Assembly (NCBI GenBank): GCA_963978895.1
Contig: OZ022244.1
Span: 32,513,432 to 32,577,431 of the forward strand
Direction: 5' to 3'
Source of the DNA: Erpobdella octoculata
Taxonomy: Eukaryota; Annelida; Clitellata; Hirudinida; Erpobdellidae
Length of the DNA: 64,000 bases
Part shown: in pieces, positions 37,901 to 57,459 of the stretch
Numbering within the stretch: position 1 is the first letter of the stretch
Layout of the letters: each line of letters opens with the position of its first letter
Translations under genes and position numbers: made by a program
Notes under the pieces: model-generated
The model's database searches: none
Told to the model about the DNA's origin: nothing
What the model saw: the letters and a program-made list of their open reading frames with translations, nothing else

Positions 37901-39000
37901 ATTTTTATTTTTTTTATATTTTCGGACAGATTGGCGGACGAGTGTGAGACGTGCAAAGTCGTAATATTCTGCGATGATAATGTCGAAATAAACTTGACCG
38001 TTCTCGACAAAGTTTTCAAGAAGTTAGATCTTGACAAGGTTTACATATATATATAGATATATATTTATTAGTGATCTACATGTATATATAGATATATATT
38101 TATTAGTGATCTACATGTATATATAGATATATATTTATTAGTGATCTACATGTATATATAGATATATATTTATTAGTGATGTTTTAAACATTTTAAAAAA
38201 GTGTAAACAGACTACTAGAAAGTTAGTTTCGGTTAAATGGCGTTCGTATTTCAATAGAGCATGTTTATCTGAATATATTGAGCCAATTTACTGTTAATAT
38301 ATATTTATATATATGTGTATATATTTACATATATATTTATAAATCACTATTTATGTAGAAATAAAAGGGAGGAGTATAAGTAATAAAACTTGATTGAGTG
38401 ATTTAATATGGAGAAACGCTCAACCCTAGCATAGCGTGTAAAAGCGATGTTTCTAAAATAAGTGGTGGTGATGATGATGATGATATTAAATTTATACAGT
38501 TATAATACTAATAGCAAGGAATATAATAAGTTATTTTTGTTATTTACATTTTAAAGGATCAATTATTCGGTGGACGGCCTCTGAAAGACAAAGATCCTAC
38601 TGTCGTTCATCACTACAATTTCAAAAACGATCTTTCCTTCCAATATCCCGACTTCTCTTCTGGCTTTTTCGTTTCGATGAGTTTGCTCAAAAAGTGAGAG
38701 GTTTTTAAAATTTGAATGTTATTATAGTCCTGGTGATGATGATAACGATTATATTTAGGGTTGTAATGAAGATAACGATTATTTTTATAGCTGTGGTTAT
38801 GATAATGATTATTTTTGTAGTCGTGGTTATGATAACGATTATTTTTATAGTCGTGGTGGTGATACTGATTATTTTTATAATCGTGATAATGATTATATTT
38901 ATAGCCGTGATGATGATAACGATTATATTTATAGTCGTGGTGATGATAAATAATGCTAATGATTGTATTTATAGTCGTGGTTGCGATAATGATTATTTTT
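34910..39000 (+). repeat. Tandem segmental duplication, unit 4, continuing into unique B3GLCT
   Basis: The last unit runs through the position where the others break and continues into the full-length, unduplicated tandem array of B3GLCT intron 5 (about 38712-39060). Most of the unit is nearly identical to units 2 and 3. Exon 5 differs in both DNA and protein (GRPLKDK rather than GRTLKDK), so its 3' end looks like the ancestral locus. Confidence 0.95.
35032..35441 (+). pseudogene. IMPACT 3' fragment 3 (last two exons only)
   Basis: Exons 35032-35166 and 35355-35441, the fourth occurrence of IMPACT exons 10 and 11, about 1 kb upstream of the complete B3GLCT model. Frame intact, no upstream exons. 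Confidence 0.93.
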
Positions 39001-41835
39001 ATAATTGCGGTTATGATAACGATTATATTTATAATCTTGATGATGATAATGATTGCATGTGGTGAATTTTTCGTTCTTTCAGACTCTCCGAGCGATTCAA
39101 GAGGGATGAAGCAAAAATTGATTTTTCCATCGATGCTTACTACGAGGTGGTTTGAATTTTGCAGTAAAAACAAATTATTAACATAACATTTATTTATAGA
39201 TTTATTTAGATTCATAACTTGACTTTATTGATATTATTATTTTTATTCAAATAAATATTACAAGTTATTTCTAGTGATATGAAATTAAATTAAATATTGT
39301 CTGTTGTTCAAATGTTTTTCAGTTTGTACTGTTTCAGAAAATAATACAAGTTATTTTTAAAATAATTCAAAATTAAATTAATTTTTTTATTTAAAATATT
39401 TTTCAGTTTGCACAGTTTGTACACAACGAGGGCCAAGGAATTAATTTCACGAAATTCGATTCTTTCTGCGGATTCAAAGAAAAATCACCGAACTGTGCCG
39501 TGTCCTGTTCAAGTAGAATGCCGAAATGCGTTCGCAAGTTTTCTTCTATGTTTCTTTTATTAACTAATTATTAATTATTAATTATTATTATTTATTATTA
39601 TTATTATTATTATTGATGTTGTTGTCAATCATATGTTTTATTTTAATGACTTTCTTCTTTCTGCCATTTTTGTGATTTGTTTATGTATGTATTGATAACT
39701 GAATAAACATTCTCATTGTCTTAATTTCGGATACATTTTTTTCTCCATTTAGGATGGGTATCCTACTGAAAACAAAGATGTTTTTGTTGCAGTGAAGACT
39801 TGTGAGAAGTATCATAAAAAGAGATGTCAGTTGATGGAATCGATTTAGTCTTTTATCCCGCTGTTATGCTTGTATTGCATTGTATTGTATTGTATTACAT
39901 TGCATTGCATTGTATTGCATTATATTGTATTGTGTTGTATTGTATTGTATTGTATTGTATTGTATTGTATTACAAGGAACTGATGACTCATAATGTGCTT
40001 ACCAACAAACATCTGTGGTGTTGGTTGTGCGATTTTTAACCGTCAACCTTCTAATCTAAAAACCACTTCATTATTATTTCGACACGAGTTCTCCAAAAAC
40101 AGTATCGGAAATGTTTTTTTACAGAATTACTACCTAGTAGATGAAATCAATTTAAGTTTAATAATAATAATATTTCCAGTGTCGATTTTGAACTTGTACT
40201 CGAAACCTCAGTACTCGTACTCGATACCATGGTACTTGTACTCGATACCATGGTACTCGTACTCGAACCATAAGAACTTGCAACATCTCTGAAATAAATT
40301 TAAGTTTAATAATAATATTTCCAGTGTCGATTTTGAAGAAGACGTGGGGACGACGGGTCGAAAACATCCGATACTTTAGCGACGTCGAAGACGAAACGAT
40401 ACCTACGATATACGCCGGGGTTCCGAACACCGAACACGGTTTTGTCTTAATCGTATATATTATTGCATTTATTTTTATTTAAAGGTTTTTTCACTAGATT
40501 TCTTTTTTTAATTATTTCATATCAAATAATTGAATGAAAACTGTTTTTCTTTAAATATAATTTTTCAGGTCATTGTAAGAAGTTCTTTTTGATTCTGGAG
40601 TATGCTTACGAATTGTTTAAAAATTCCAACTTCAAATGGCTTTTCGTTGCTGACGATGATACTTTGTTGAGGTGACTGATACTTTACTGTGGTGATTGGT
40701 ACTTTGTTGAGATGAATTTTACATCGTTGAGATGAATGATACACTGTTGAGATGATTAATGCTTTGTTGAGAAGAACGGTACTTTGTTGAGGTGAATTAA
40801 TCATTGTTGAGATGAATGGTACTTTGTTGAGATGATTGATACACTGTTGAGATGATTAATGCTTTGTTGAGAAGAATGGTACTTTGTTGAGGTGAATTAA
40901 TCTTTGTTGAGATGATTGATACATTGTTGAGATGATTAACACTTTGTTGATATGAATGATACTTTAAAAGTTCCGTCAGTTGACAAGTAACATCCAAAAA
41001 TCTGACCGTGGAATGGTCAGCTGTTTAAATTTCAGTCGTTTTGAAACACATTTGCTTTTAACTCTAACAGCATGGAAAGACTTCTGAACCTCCTGTCGTG
41101 CTACGACCCGAGCGATCTCGTCTTCCTCGGAGAGCGTTACGGATACGGAGTCGTGAGCGGGCACGGATACGACTACGTCACTCTCGGCGGAGGGTTAGTG
41201 GATCTTTTAGAGACGCATCAATCCGAATGAATATTTAAGCGGCTTCTGCTGCACATGGCGTTATATAAATTGTCGTCTTTATTATTATTATTATTCTAAA
41301 ATTATAAATTTACATATTCAAATTGATTTGTATATGTTTTTATCTTCTTTAAACACTTTCTATGATATCGAATCAATCACACTATTCTCACGTCTATGTA
41401 AATAGAGTTTTTTTTTTAAGGTTCCTACTCAGATTTTAATCAAGAGTTTTAATTTTAACATATTAAAGTAGCTTGTGATGTTTCGAGTATAAATTCCATT
41501 GAAAACGAAAAATACTTGTTCACAGGATGGCAATTAGTAGAAAAGGACTCGAAACCGTCCTGGAAAGCAAGAAATGCGGTTGCGCCAAAGCGGACGCTCC
41601 GGACGACATGACGATGGGCATGTGCCTCCATCACTTGCAGCTTCCCGTCGTTCACAGTCCGCTGTTCCACCAAGCACGACCGATCGATTACCCAGCAGCC
41701 TACCTGGAGAACCAGCTGCCCGTATCGTTCCATCGACACTGGGACAATGATGCCGTCGCGGCCTACGGAAAGTGGCTCGAAAGTGAAAATTCCAAGTCGT
41801 CCGAGAAGAGTAAAAGCGTGAAAAAAGAACTCTAG
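36496..41835 (+). CDS. B3GLCT: Beta-1,3-glucosyltransferase (O-fucose extension), complete model
   Basis: Twelve exons: 36496-36577, 36737-36849, 37686-37768, 37930-38038, 38557-38693, 39083-39146, 39407-39529, 39753-39825, 40325-40438, 40569-40671, 41071-41193, 41526-41835. They join in frame to 477 residues (human about 498). B3GLCT adds glucose to O-linked fucose on thrombospondin type 1 repeats in the ER. Exon 1 encodes a hydrophobic signal peptide (residues ~5-22). The N-terminal, non-catalytic half includes [19 protein letters not shown] and [10 protein letters not shown]. The catalytic GT31 half includes [26 protein letters not shown], the metal-binding DDD at 328-330, [21 protein letters not shown] and [14 protein letters not shown]. 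The C-terminal KKEL resembles human REEL and should retain it in the ER. Two ATGs are adjacent; I use the first. Exons 1-5 are the fourth copy of a repeated module, so the true promoter may be another copy. Confidence 0.95.
38712..39060. repeat. ~30-bp minisatellite in B3GLCT intron 5
   Basis: Imperfect tandem units such as TATAGTCGTGGTTATGATAA followed by CGATTATTTT. Units 1-3 of the large duplication carry shortened versions (for example 26606-26850) that end at the duplication junction. Confidence 0.9.
39868..39976. repeat. (ATTGT)n pentamer repeat
   Basis: TATTG/CATTG pentamers in the B3GLCT intron that follows exon 8. Confidence 0.9.
40143..40338 (+). repeat. Duplicated splice acceptor in B3GLCT
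   Basis: A block starting AATTTAAGTTTAATAATAAT and ending CAGTGTCGATTTTGAA occurs at 40149-40193 and again at 40297-40338. The second copy is the real exon 9 acceptor. The first is a decoy that soon diverges into short repeats of ACTCGATACCATGGTACT. Confidence 0.85.
40655..40965 (+). repeat. Minisatellite grown from the B3GLCT exon 10/donor junction
   Basis: About 13 imperfect units of GATACTTTGTTGAGATGA. The first unit is the end of exon 10 (coding DDDTLLR) plus its donor GTGACT; the rest lie in the intron. Several units keep a donor-like G|GTGA. Confidence 0.9.
41232..41295 (+). mobile_element. Short retroelement 3' tail (second copy)
   Basis: CTTCTGCTGCACA, then GGCGTTATATAA, then (ATT)n, in a B3GLCT intron. 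It matches the minus-strand copy at 10440-10535. Confidence 0.5.
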
Positions 41836-42453
41836 TCGAAGGCACGTGTGCTCTCGTCCGAGTTTAAAACACGGTTACGTTCTGTGAAGTTCGAATTTTA
41901 TGTCGTATTTTTATATCTATCCGGGAAGTAAGTAGTGTGTTTTTGTGTGAGCATAAATTTTAAACTAGGTTTTCGACTTTCCGTTTTGACGATTCTTTTG
42001 TTGGCGCGATCGAAGAGTGAAACATCGTAAATGGTTTCGTCAGACAAGTCATAATGATATATTTCAAGAAAAATTCGAATTTCAACAACAAGTCGAAGAA
42101 CATCGGTAAATAAAATACAATAAAATAACATATATATCAATTATAATTCTCATTAAGGTTACGATCGACACGATTGATACAGATCGGATACGTTGAAATA
42201 CGAACGTAGAACAAAGCACCTCAAAAAAAAGAAGCGATAATGATATATTTATATCAAATATTATGCATCGTTCATTTCATTGATGACAAGAATAGTACGA
42301 GTTTGAAACAGAAAAAAAATGAATAAAACAAACGAAACGAGGCTCCAAGATAATTGAAAACATCTCGATGATTTAACGAATCAAAACTAACGGATTCTAC
42401 GATTATATTATAACAAATCAAAATTAATTCTCATCAATTTGAAGCAATGAAAA

Positions 42454-42488
<35 letters not shown>

Positions 42489-42598
42489 GACCACGTAGCC
42501 ATTTTGCAAGTGATACGTAAAAATATTTCTCATGAATAAGGCACCACACAAACCGCTTCCGCATTCAATCAAACCTCGGATTCCCGTCGCCGTCATCT
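41836..42598. other. Convergent intergenic gap between B3GLCT and DBT
   Basis: Expected to hold the 3' UTRs of both genes. An AT dinucleotide run lies at about 42457-42484. No gene recognised. Confidence 0.6.
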
Positions 42599-45500
42599 TC
42601 ATCTCAGATGGAGCAACAGAGTTGCGGGGTTCTCCAAGTAAGATTTCCAGAGGTTGGAAAACCTCGCCATCGTCGCTCCGTCGATGACACGGTGATCGGC
42701 CGACCAGCTGACGTTCATGACGTGGGCGGGAACGACTATGTCCGTTTCGTCGAAACGAGGAAGTTTCTGGATGGAGATGGGGAGGAGCAAAAAAAAGACA
42801 AAATATGTAAATTAATTCCGCTGAAGAAGATTTGTCAAACTGGAAGAAACAAAAAACGGGGCGGTAACAGAATGAAAGGTGCAAGCAAGCATTATTTGGA
42901 TTAATGTTATTTCATTGCTGCTCTATCTTTGATCTTTGATCTTTTGTCTATTATTTATTATTATCATTGAATATTTTCTAGTATCGACAATCTTTTATCG
43001 CAAACTGATTGATGTAACTAGAATATCGCACGTTTTGTTGGCAACTTTTAAAGTTCTGATAACGGATTACACTCTAATATTCCAGCAACAAGTTACATTC
43101 TGATATTCTAGCAGCAAATTACATTCTAATATTCCAGCAACAGACAACATTCTAATATTTTAGCAACAAATTACGTTCTTATATTCCAGCAACAAATTAC
43201 ATTCTAATATTCCAGCAACAAATTACAATCTAATATTCCAACAACAAGTTACATTCTAATATTCCAACAACAAGTGACACTCTAATATTCCGAAAACAAG
43301 TTACATTCTAATATTCCGAAAACAAGTTACATTCTAATTTTCCAGCAAGAGATTACATTCTAATATTCCAACAACAGAACACATACTAATATTCCGTCGA
43401 TATCGCATCACTAAACCTCTCGCTTAAAACGAACCTTGATGGATCCGAGCGCCCCGATGACCACTTCCGGAACGAAGATGACCGGTTTCGTGTAAGTTCC
43501 ACCGATCTGAATCGTAGAAATGAAAATTCACTCGTGAGGCGCTGGTGGCAGAGCGGTAGAGCGTTCGCCTGTCGATCGTTAGGTCGGCAGTTCAAACCTC
43601 ACCAGCGTAACTCCCTTAAGCAAGGAGTTCACTCGCATTTGCTAAAGGGGTAGGCGCCTATAAATGGCTGCCTTTGCATGTACCCTCCCTCTCTCGCCTT
43701 GAGCAAGACTTGTCTTGATAAGGCGTATGCTAAATCTCATGTGTGTACGTAATCTAACTTCAAGGCAGAGCGCTTTAATAGCTTTTTCTAATGACACGGC
43801 TAAAAAACTTAAGAGATATTCATTCGTAAACATTTACAGTGAGGAGACACTGGTGTCGTAGTGGCTGGCGGTTTAACCCCTCGCCCCCTCCCTGGAATCA
43901 CAAGCCCCTATGGGTCGAGGAGAGACATTAAAAAGCTGTACGTTTTGGTGCCACGAGTGAGCAAGCAAAAGAGTTAAAAATATATTGTACTGACGTTTCT
44001 ACAAAAGATGCAATGCCGTTCTAATCTAACGAAGCCATAACAACCCTAACGAGAATTCATCAATTCCAGAAATACGAACAAGTCAACTCACCATTCCGAT
44101 GTTCGAAAGAGTAAAAGTTCCTCCGGTGAGCTCCGACGGTCCGAGCTTTCCGGAGTTTCCGAGCTGGACGAGCCGGTTGAGTTCGGAAGCGACTTGCAAG
44201 ACGCTCAGCCGTTCGACGTTCTTTATGTTCGGCACCATCAGTCCTCGCGACGTATCCATGGCGACTCCAATGTTGTGCGATCCCTTTGAAGATGCAACTT
44301 TATTGTTATTATTACTATTATTGTTGTTGTTGTTATCATGTCAGTCCAGAATAATGCAACAGAAGTGCTACTATATGTCTATAAACCTCCACCAAGCTTA
44401 TTGTACAACGGGATGGCTTGCGGCCTGTTTTATATATTAGAGAGCTGTCTCTCATAAATCGTATATATATTCTTTGGTTTGAATTTTTATAAACTATAAT
44501 AAAAAAAAACATATAAATCGTATATATATTATTTGGTTTGAATTTTGTACAGAGCTGTCGTAAATTGTTTTGTTTCGTGTTCCACCGAATAAAAAAAAAA
44601 GACAAGTTGAACGAGTTCAACAAGAAACCTTGTAAGTGATGTTCTTGCACTCAGCGTCGACCGTTGAATTCAAAATCGGGTACTCCAGTAACGCCATTGA
44701 AGCCGCCTGGAACGAAAATTAAAAATCATCATTTCGATCAATCGATTTTGAGCAACAAGCTCGAGAAAAATAATTCGGAATAGAGTTTTCCAGAAATTTA
44801 GAAATCATCGGGCGCACTTCAAACTGACCTTAACGAAGAAGGAAGTATACGAAAACTTGATTCCGTACTTTTGCCCGGCCTCTTTGAAGACGGGTATCAA
44901 CTCGACGAGTTTGGATAGATCGATCTGAGATGCGCGGAAAAATAAAATTCAATAAAATGCTTCGAGTTTGTGTTGTAAATGTCTTGTCACGAGAAATTAA
45001 AATTTATATAATGAAATAATTTAAATAAATTATCAACAAAAATGACAAACTTTCTTAAACTTACAAATTTGCTTCAAAATCTCTGCTGGTCTACAAACAA
45101 AACTCTCAACCTTAAAATAATCCCTCAACCTGAAAATAAACCCTCAATCTAAAAATAACTCCCATCAACCTAAAAATAACTCCCCCAACCTAAAAATAAC
45201 TCCCTCAACCTAAAAATAACCTCCTCAACTTAAAAACAAACTACCTCATCGCACAAGCAGAAATGAGGCACGGCATTGGCAGCGGTCATGGACTTGACCA
45301 TGACTTTCTTGATGCCCGTAATAGGTTCAGTCCTGTCTTCAGCTGCTGCAGCTGTTCTGCTCGCTACGGCAAAAAGTGGAACTGGTTTTTCCAGAGGCTC
45401 GGGAATTTCCGACGGCGCCGGTTTCGCTTCGGGCGCGACTGCGTGCTCGGCAACGAGGGCTGCAAATGAGAGGTGGAATTTAATAACGATGCATATAAAT

Positions 45501-47973
45501 GATAATAAGCAAAATAAATCTAATGATATAACATAATATCAAATAATAAATACAAAATTTTAAAATACAAAAAAAATTAATTAAAAACATAAAATCAATT
45601 ATATAATAGATGAACGAATCAATTACGCTGGAGAGGAATTTTGGTTTTGAGATAAGCAAAAACGTCATCTTTCAGAATCCTCCCGTGTTTTCCGCTGCCT
45701 TTAACATCCTGCAGTTTCACCTGATTTCAAATGATAAAAAAAAAAAAATTCATCAATCATTTTCACTTTTATTTAACAATTAATTGAATAAACGACAAAG
45801 GAATTTCTCGGATTGTTTTCACTCGTTAACCGGCTGTAAAGTTACCGTCGCAAACCGCAAGCCTGTCTGCTTATAGGTCGGCGGTTCGAATCTCACTGAC
45901 GTTACCATCGTAGCTTCCTTAAGCAAGGAATTTACACGCATAGCTCAGGTTGAGTGTCTCTCGTGGGGTTAACTAACTCCTTTCACTAACCTTAGAAAAA
46001 AAACCATCAAAAGTGACATAACAAAGACTTTAAATAGCTCACTTTATTTTGAGCCGCCAGATTACGCACGGCCGGTGTAGCCAAAACTTTCTGGGATTCG
46101 TTGGAACGTTCTTCTTCGTCGGACGAGGAAGAGGATGACTCGTCTCCGTCGGAGTCTTTCTTCGACTCGTTCTCTTCCACGGATGACACGAAACTTTCTC
46201 CGTCTGAAAAAGAGAAAAAAAAATGAAACAAATATAGAAACGATTAGGTTAAACGTCAGGAAAGCATGAAGAAGAGACATGTACAAATATGCTACTACAA
46301 AACTCATAAGATGTACAAATATGCAATTACCAAACTAATATGATATACAAATATGCAACTATATAACTTATGAGATATACAAATATGCAACTACAAAACT
46401 TATTATCAGATAAAAAATATGCAACTACAAAACTTATTATCAGATATAAAATATGCAACTACAAAAATATATGCAACTATAAAACTTATAAGATATACAA
46501 ATATGCAATTATGATATTCAGTAATATACACACATGCAACTACCAAACTTATAACATACACAACTATGCAACTACAAAACTTATAAAGCACACAAATATG
46601 CAACTACTAAACCTATAACACACACAAATAATGACAAATATGCAACTACCAAACTTATAATATACACAAATAATGACAATTATCAACTATCAAACTTATG
46701 ATATGCACAAATATGCAACTACCAAACTTATAACATACACAAATAATGACAATTATCAACTATCAAACTTATGATATGCACAAATATGCAGCTACCAAAC
46801 TTATAACATACACAAATATGCAACTACCAAACTTATAACATACACAAATATGCAACTACCGTCAAGCTCGATGTCGACCAACGGCAGACCGACCAATGCC
46901 GTTTCATCTTGCTGATAATACAACTTCGTGACGACGCCGTCATAGCGACTCGTTATCATGACGGACGCCTTGTCACTCTCGACTTCGCATATGCCGTCAA
47001 ACTGTGACACCTTGTCTCCGACCTTTACGAGCCTGAAAATTTAAGAAAAAAAAATTAGTGACGAAAGATCAGGTTTTCAATAAGACAATGATGATAGGTA
47101 TGTTGATGTTGATGATGATGATGCTGATAATGATGTTAATGACTTATAATGATGATTAATGATGTTATTGATGACGATGATCAATGATGTTAATGATGAT
47201 AATGATGTTGATGATCAATGATGTTGATGGTAATGATGTTGATGATGATGATGTTGATGATTAATGATGATAGTGATGATCAATGATGTTGATGATAATT
47301 GATAATGAACGTGACGTTTCATTTTAATTTTCCTAACAGATAAAAAAAATAACAAAATTAAAACGTAGCCCAACTCTCTGAAAAATTACACGTTTGCGAT
47401 AAGGTATGACACTCCTTCAGTACTTTCCATAGCAGCAACACAGCATGAGTCATCACAAATAATTTATTCATCAACAAATAAACTGTAAAATTATAAATAA
47501 ACTGACCATGCTTTGACTGCGACTTCTCTGATGCCTTCCCCGATGTCGGACAGCTTGAACTGAACCGTTTTCTTTGCGTCTTCCTGCCGTGGCAAAGTCG
47601 AAAACGTTCCTGACACGAGAAAACGTCAGACGAACAAAAAATTATTACGCTTTCAAGTCCACTAAAAACCACCGTAACAATTTTGATGAATGAATGTTTG
47701 ATCATTTTTAGAGGTGACATAAATCTGTGACAAACATCAATGCTGCCGAATTAATTTTTCATATAAACCACTCATCTTATTTTATCCACCCAAAAAAAAC
47801 TAACTCCACAGAGACATCGCGGTTAAACTTCTAGCGGAGTGCAACTCTCTGAAATTGTAAAAACAAAATCCGTCCTTTCGTTGTTGGTGTTGCTGACATA
47901 GCTGTACGGAAGATCTGTTCTTGAAGCAGCTCAGCCCTTTTGGTTGATCGATTTTCGATAAGATTCGGCCGAC
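42599..47973 (-). CDS. DBT: Branched-chain alpha-keto acid dehydrogenase E2 (dihydrolipoyl transacylase)
   Basis: Eleven minus-strand exons: 47805-47973, 47507-47609, 46860-47032, 46043-46203, 45627-45720, 45245-45459, 44829-44924, 44629-44706, 44092-44283, 43435-43506, 42599-42766. They give about 506 codons in frame (human 482). The start is unresolved: exon 1 is open at its 5' side with no ATG in the right place. E2 is the core of the mitochondrial complex that oxidises Leu, Ile and Val keto acids. Domains in order: a Ser/Arg-rich leader suited to mitochondrial import; a lipoyl domain ([12 protein letters not shown], lipoyl Lys in ESDKAS); a linker rich in Ser, Asp and Glu; an E3/E1-binding domain ([23 protein letters not shown]); a second linker; and the acyltransferase domain ([24 protein letters not shown]). 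The domain ends with the catalytic His in [10 protein letters not shown] and the [11 protein letters not shown] tail. All expected functional residues are present. High confidence apart from the first codons. Confidence 0.95.
43060..43395. repeat. ~27-bp minisatellite in DBT intron
   Basis: About a dozen units of ACATTCTAATATTCCAGCAA plus CAAATT. It sits next to the acceptor of the last DBT exon's upstream neighbour. Confidence 0.9.
43530..43765 (+). mobile_element. tRNA-derived SINE
   Basis: A tRNA-like head at about 43536-43605: acceptor-like ends CGCTGG and CCAGCG pair, with an A box (GTGGCAGAGCGG) and a B box (GGCAGTTCAAACC). A shared body follows (TTAAGCAAGGAGTTCACTCG). A second copy with the same body is at 45835-45965. 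No discrete functional tRNA is called because the arms are imperfect. It lies in a DBT intron. Confidence 0.65.
43846..43975 (+). mobile_element. Possible further SINE-like fragment
   Basis: ACTGGTGTCGTAGTGGCTGG with a downstream GGTTTAACCCC resembles degraded tRNA promoter boxes. Weak evidence. Confidence 0.25.
45095..45245. repeat. ~21-bp minisatellite abutting a DBT splice donor
   Basis: Units of CTCAACCTAAAAATAACTCC run up to the end of the exon at 45245-45459. Confidence 0.85.
45835..45965 (+). mobile_element. tRNA-derived SINE, second copy
   Basis: B box GGCGGTTCGAATCTC, followed by CTTAAGCAAGGAATTTACACG, the same body as the element at 43530-43765. It lies in a DBT intron. Confidence 0.6.
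46290..46858. repeat. Long imperfect minisatellite in DBT intron
   Basis: Roughly 30-bp units built on ATATGCAACTACCAAACTTA plus TAACATACACAA. The array ends within two bases of the donor of the lipoyl-domain exon (46860-47032). Confidence 0.9.
47095..47312. repeat. (GATGAT/GTTGAT) simple repeat in DBT intron
   Basis: Trinucleotide-like GAT/GTT/AAT repeats. Confidence 0.9.
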
Positions 47974-56437
<8,464 letters not shown>

Positions 56438-57182
56438 TTTAGTTATATCAAATTTTTTACAATAAATGAGTCAAATTATTATTAAAGTTTAATTCTGCAA
56501 GGGATTGGACCCAAAATCTCCCCATGGTTACGCTTCAGATGCGTCCTTTGATCTTTGTTAGACTGAGAACGTTGAATTTATTCCAATATATAAATAAAAT
56601 ATTATGTTCATTAATGAAGTTGAGGTTATAGAAAATCAAAATAAAACTGTTTCACAAAATTGTGAGGCGCCCAAACATAAACAGTTTGTCATTAATTACT
56701 TGCATTTCCACAGTTATGGTCCCCGGCATATAATTTAATTTGTTTTATTTTGTTTGTATTGTTTTCTTTGAATTACGGATTCTAGCACCAGCGCCGTATC
56801 ATTTGCTGTGGAAGTAGTTCTGCTTTAATCAATCTAACAAGAAAGAGTTATACGTGACGTTAGTAAAGTTAACGGTCCGTCCGCAGCTTTTAGTAGTGTC
56901 TTATTTATTGTAGATTTTGTAGTATAGTAGATGCTAACTAACTTGTGCAATGAAGTATACAATAAACTTTTTTATTTTTTTTATGGTTGGTGCGCATTAA
57001 TTTGTGGTGTAGTGTAGTGCTCTCTCTTGACTCTTGACTTGACAGTGCTCAATAGTAGTAATAGCAATTACTTATATTATATGGTTACAATTATTAATCA
57101 GTACTATCTAAATATAATGATTAGTGATTATTATTTCACATTTCACAACTTATATAGCACCATTAATATAAATACTTCTAGG

Positions 57183-57430
57183 GGAGGTTTTACAGAACAA
57201 TTGATTCTAGAAATGAACTAGAAGTCCCTGCCGAGAGCATCTGTGCTTCTAGAAAAAGTGCATCTTTAGGAAATGCTTGAAAGAAAAAAATGTTATTATC
57301 TTGATCGAAGGCTGGAAGATCGTTCCAGGTCCTAGGTTCCGGTGACAGAGAACGCCCGTTCACAGCCAACAGCTCGTGTCCGGGGAACGAATACGTTAGC
57401 CATTTCGTAAAGTCTCGGTTGCCTTGGAGA
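57183..57430 (-). pseudogene. Non-LTR retrotransposon 3' fragment, minus strand
   Basis: On the minus strand, CERAFSVTG is followed, after a shift of frame, by PRTWNDLP. These are the typical last conserved residues of a LINE reverse-transcriptase ORF. Broken and short. Confidence 0.55.
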
Positions 57431-57459
57431 TGAGTCTACGTTGATTAGCTTGATGTGCT

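Noticed and set aside
38613..39215. 200-codon minus-strand frame rich in His, Tyr, Asn
   Set aside because: Translation of the intron minisatellite, antisense to B3GLCT.
43536..43605. Functional tRNA gene
   Set aside because: Arms are imperfect and the same body sequence follows a second copy at 45835-45965, so it is better read as a SINE head.
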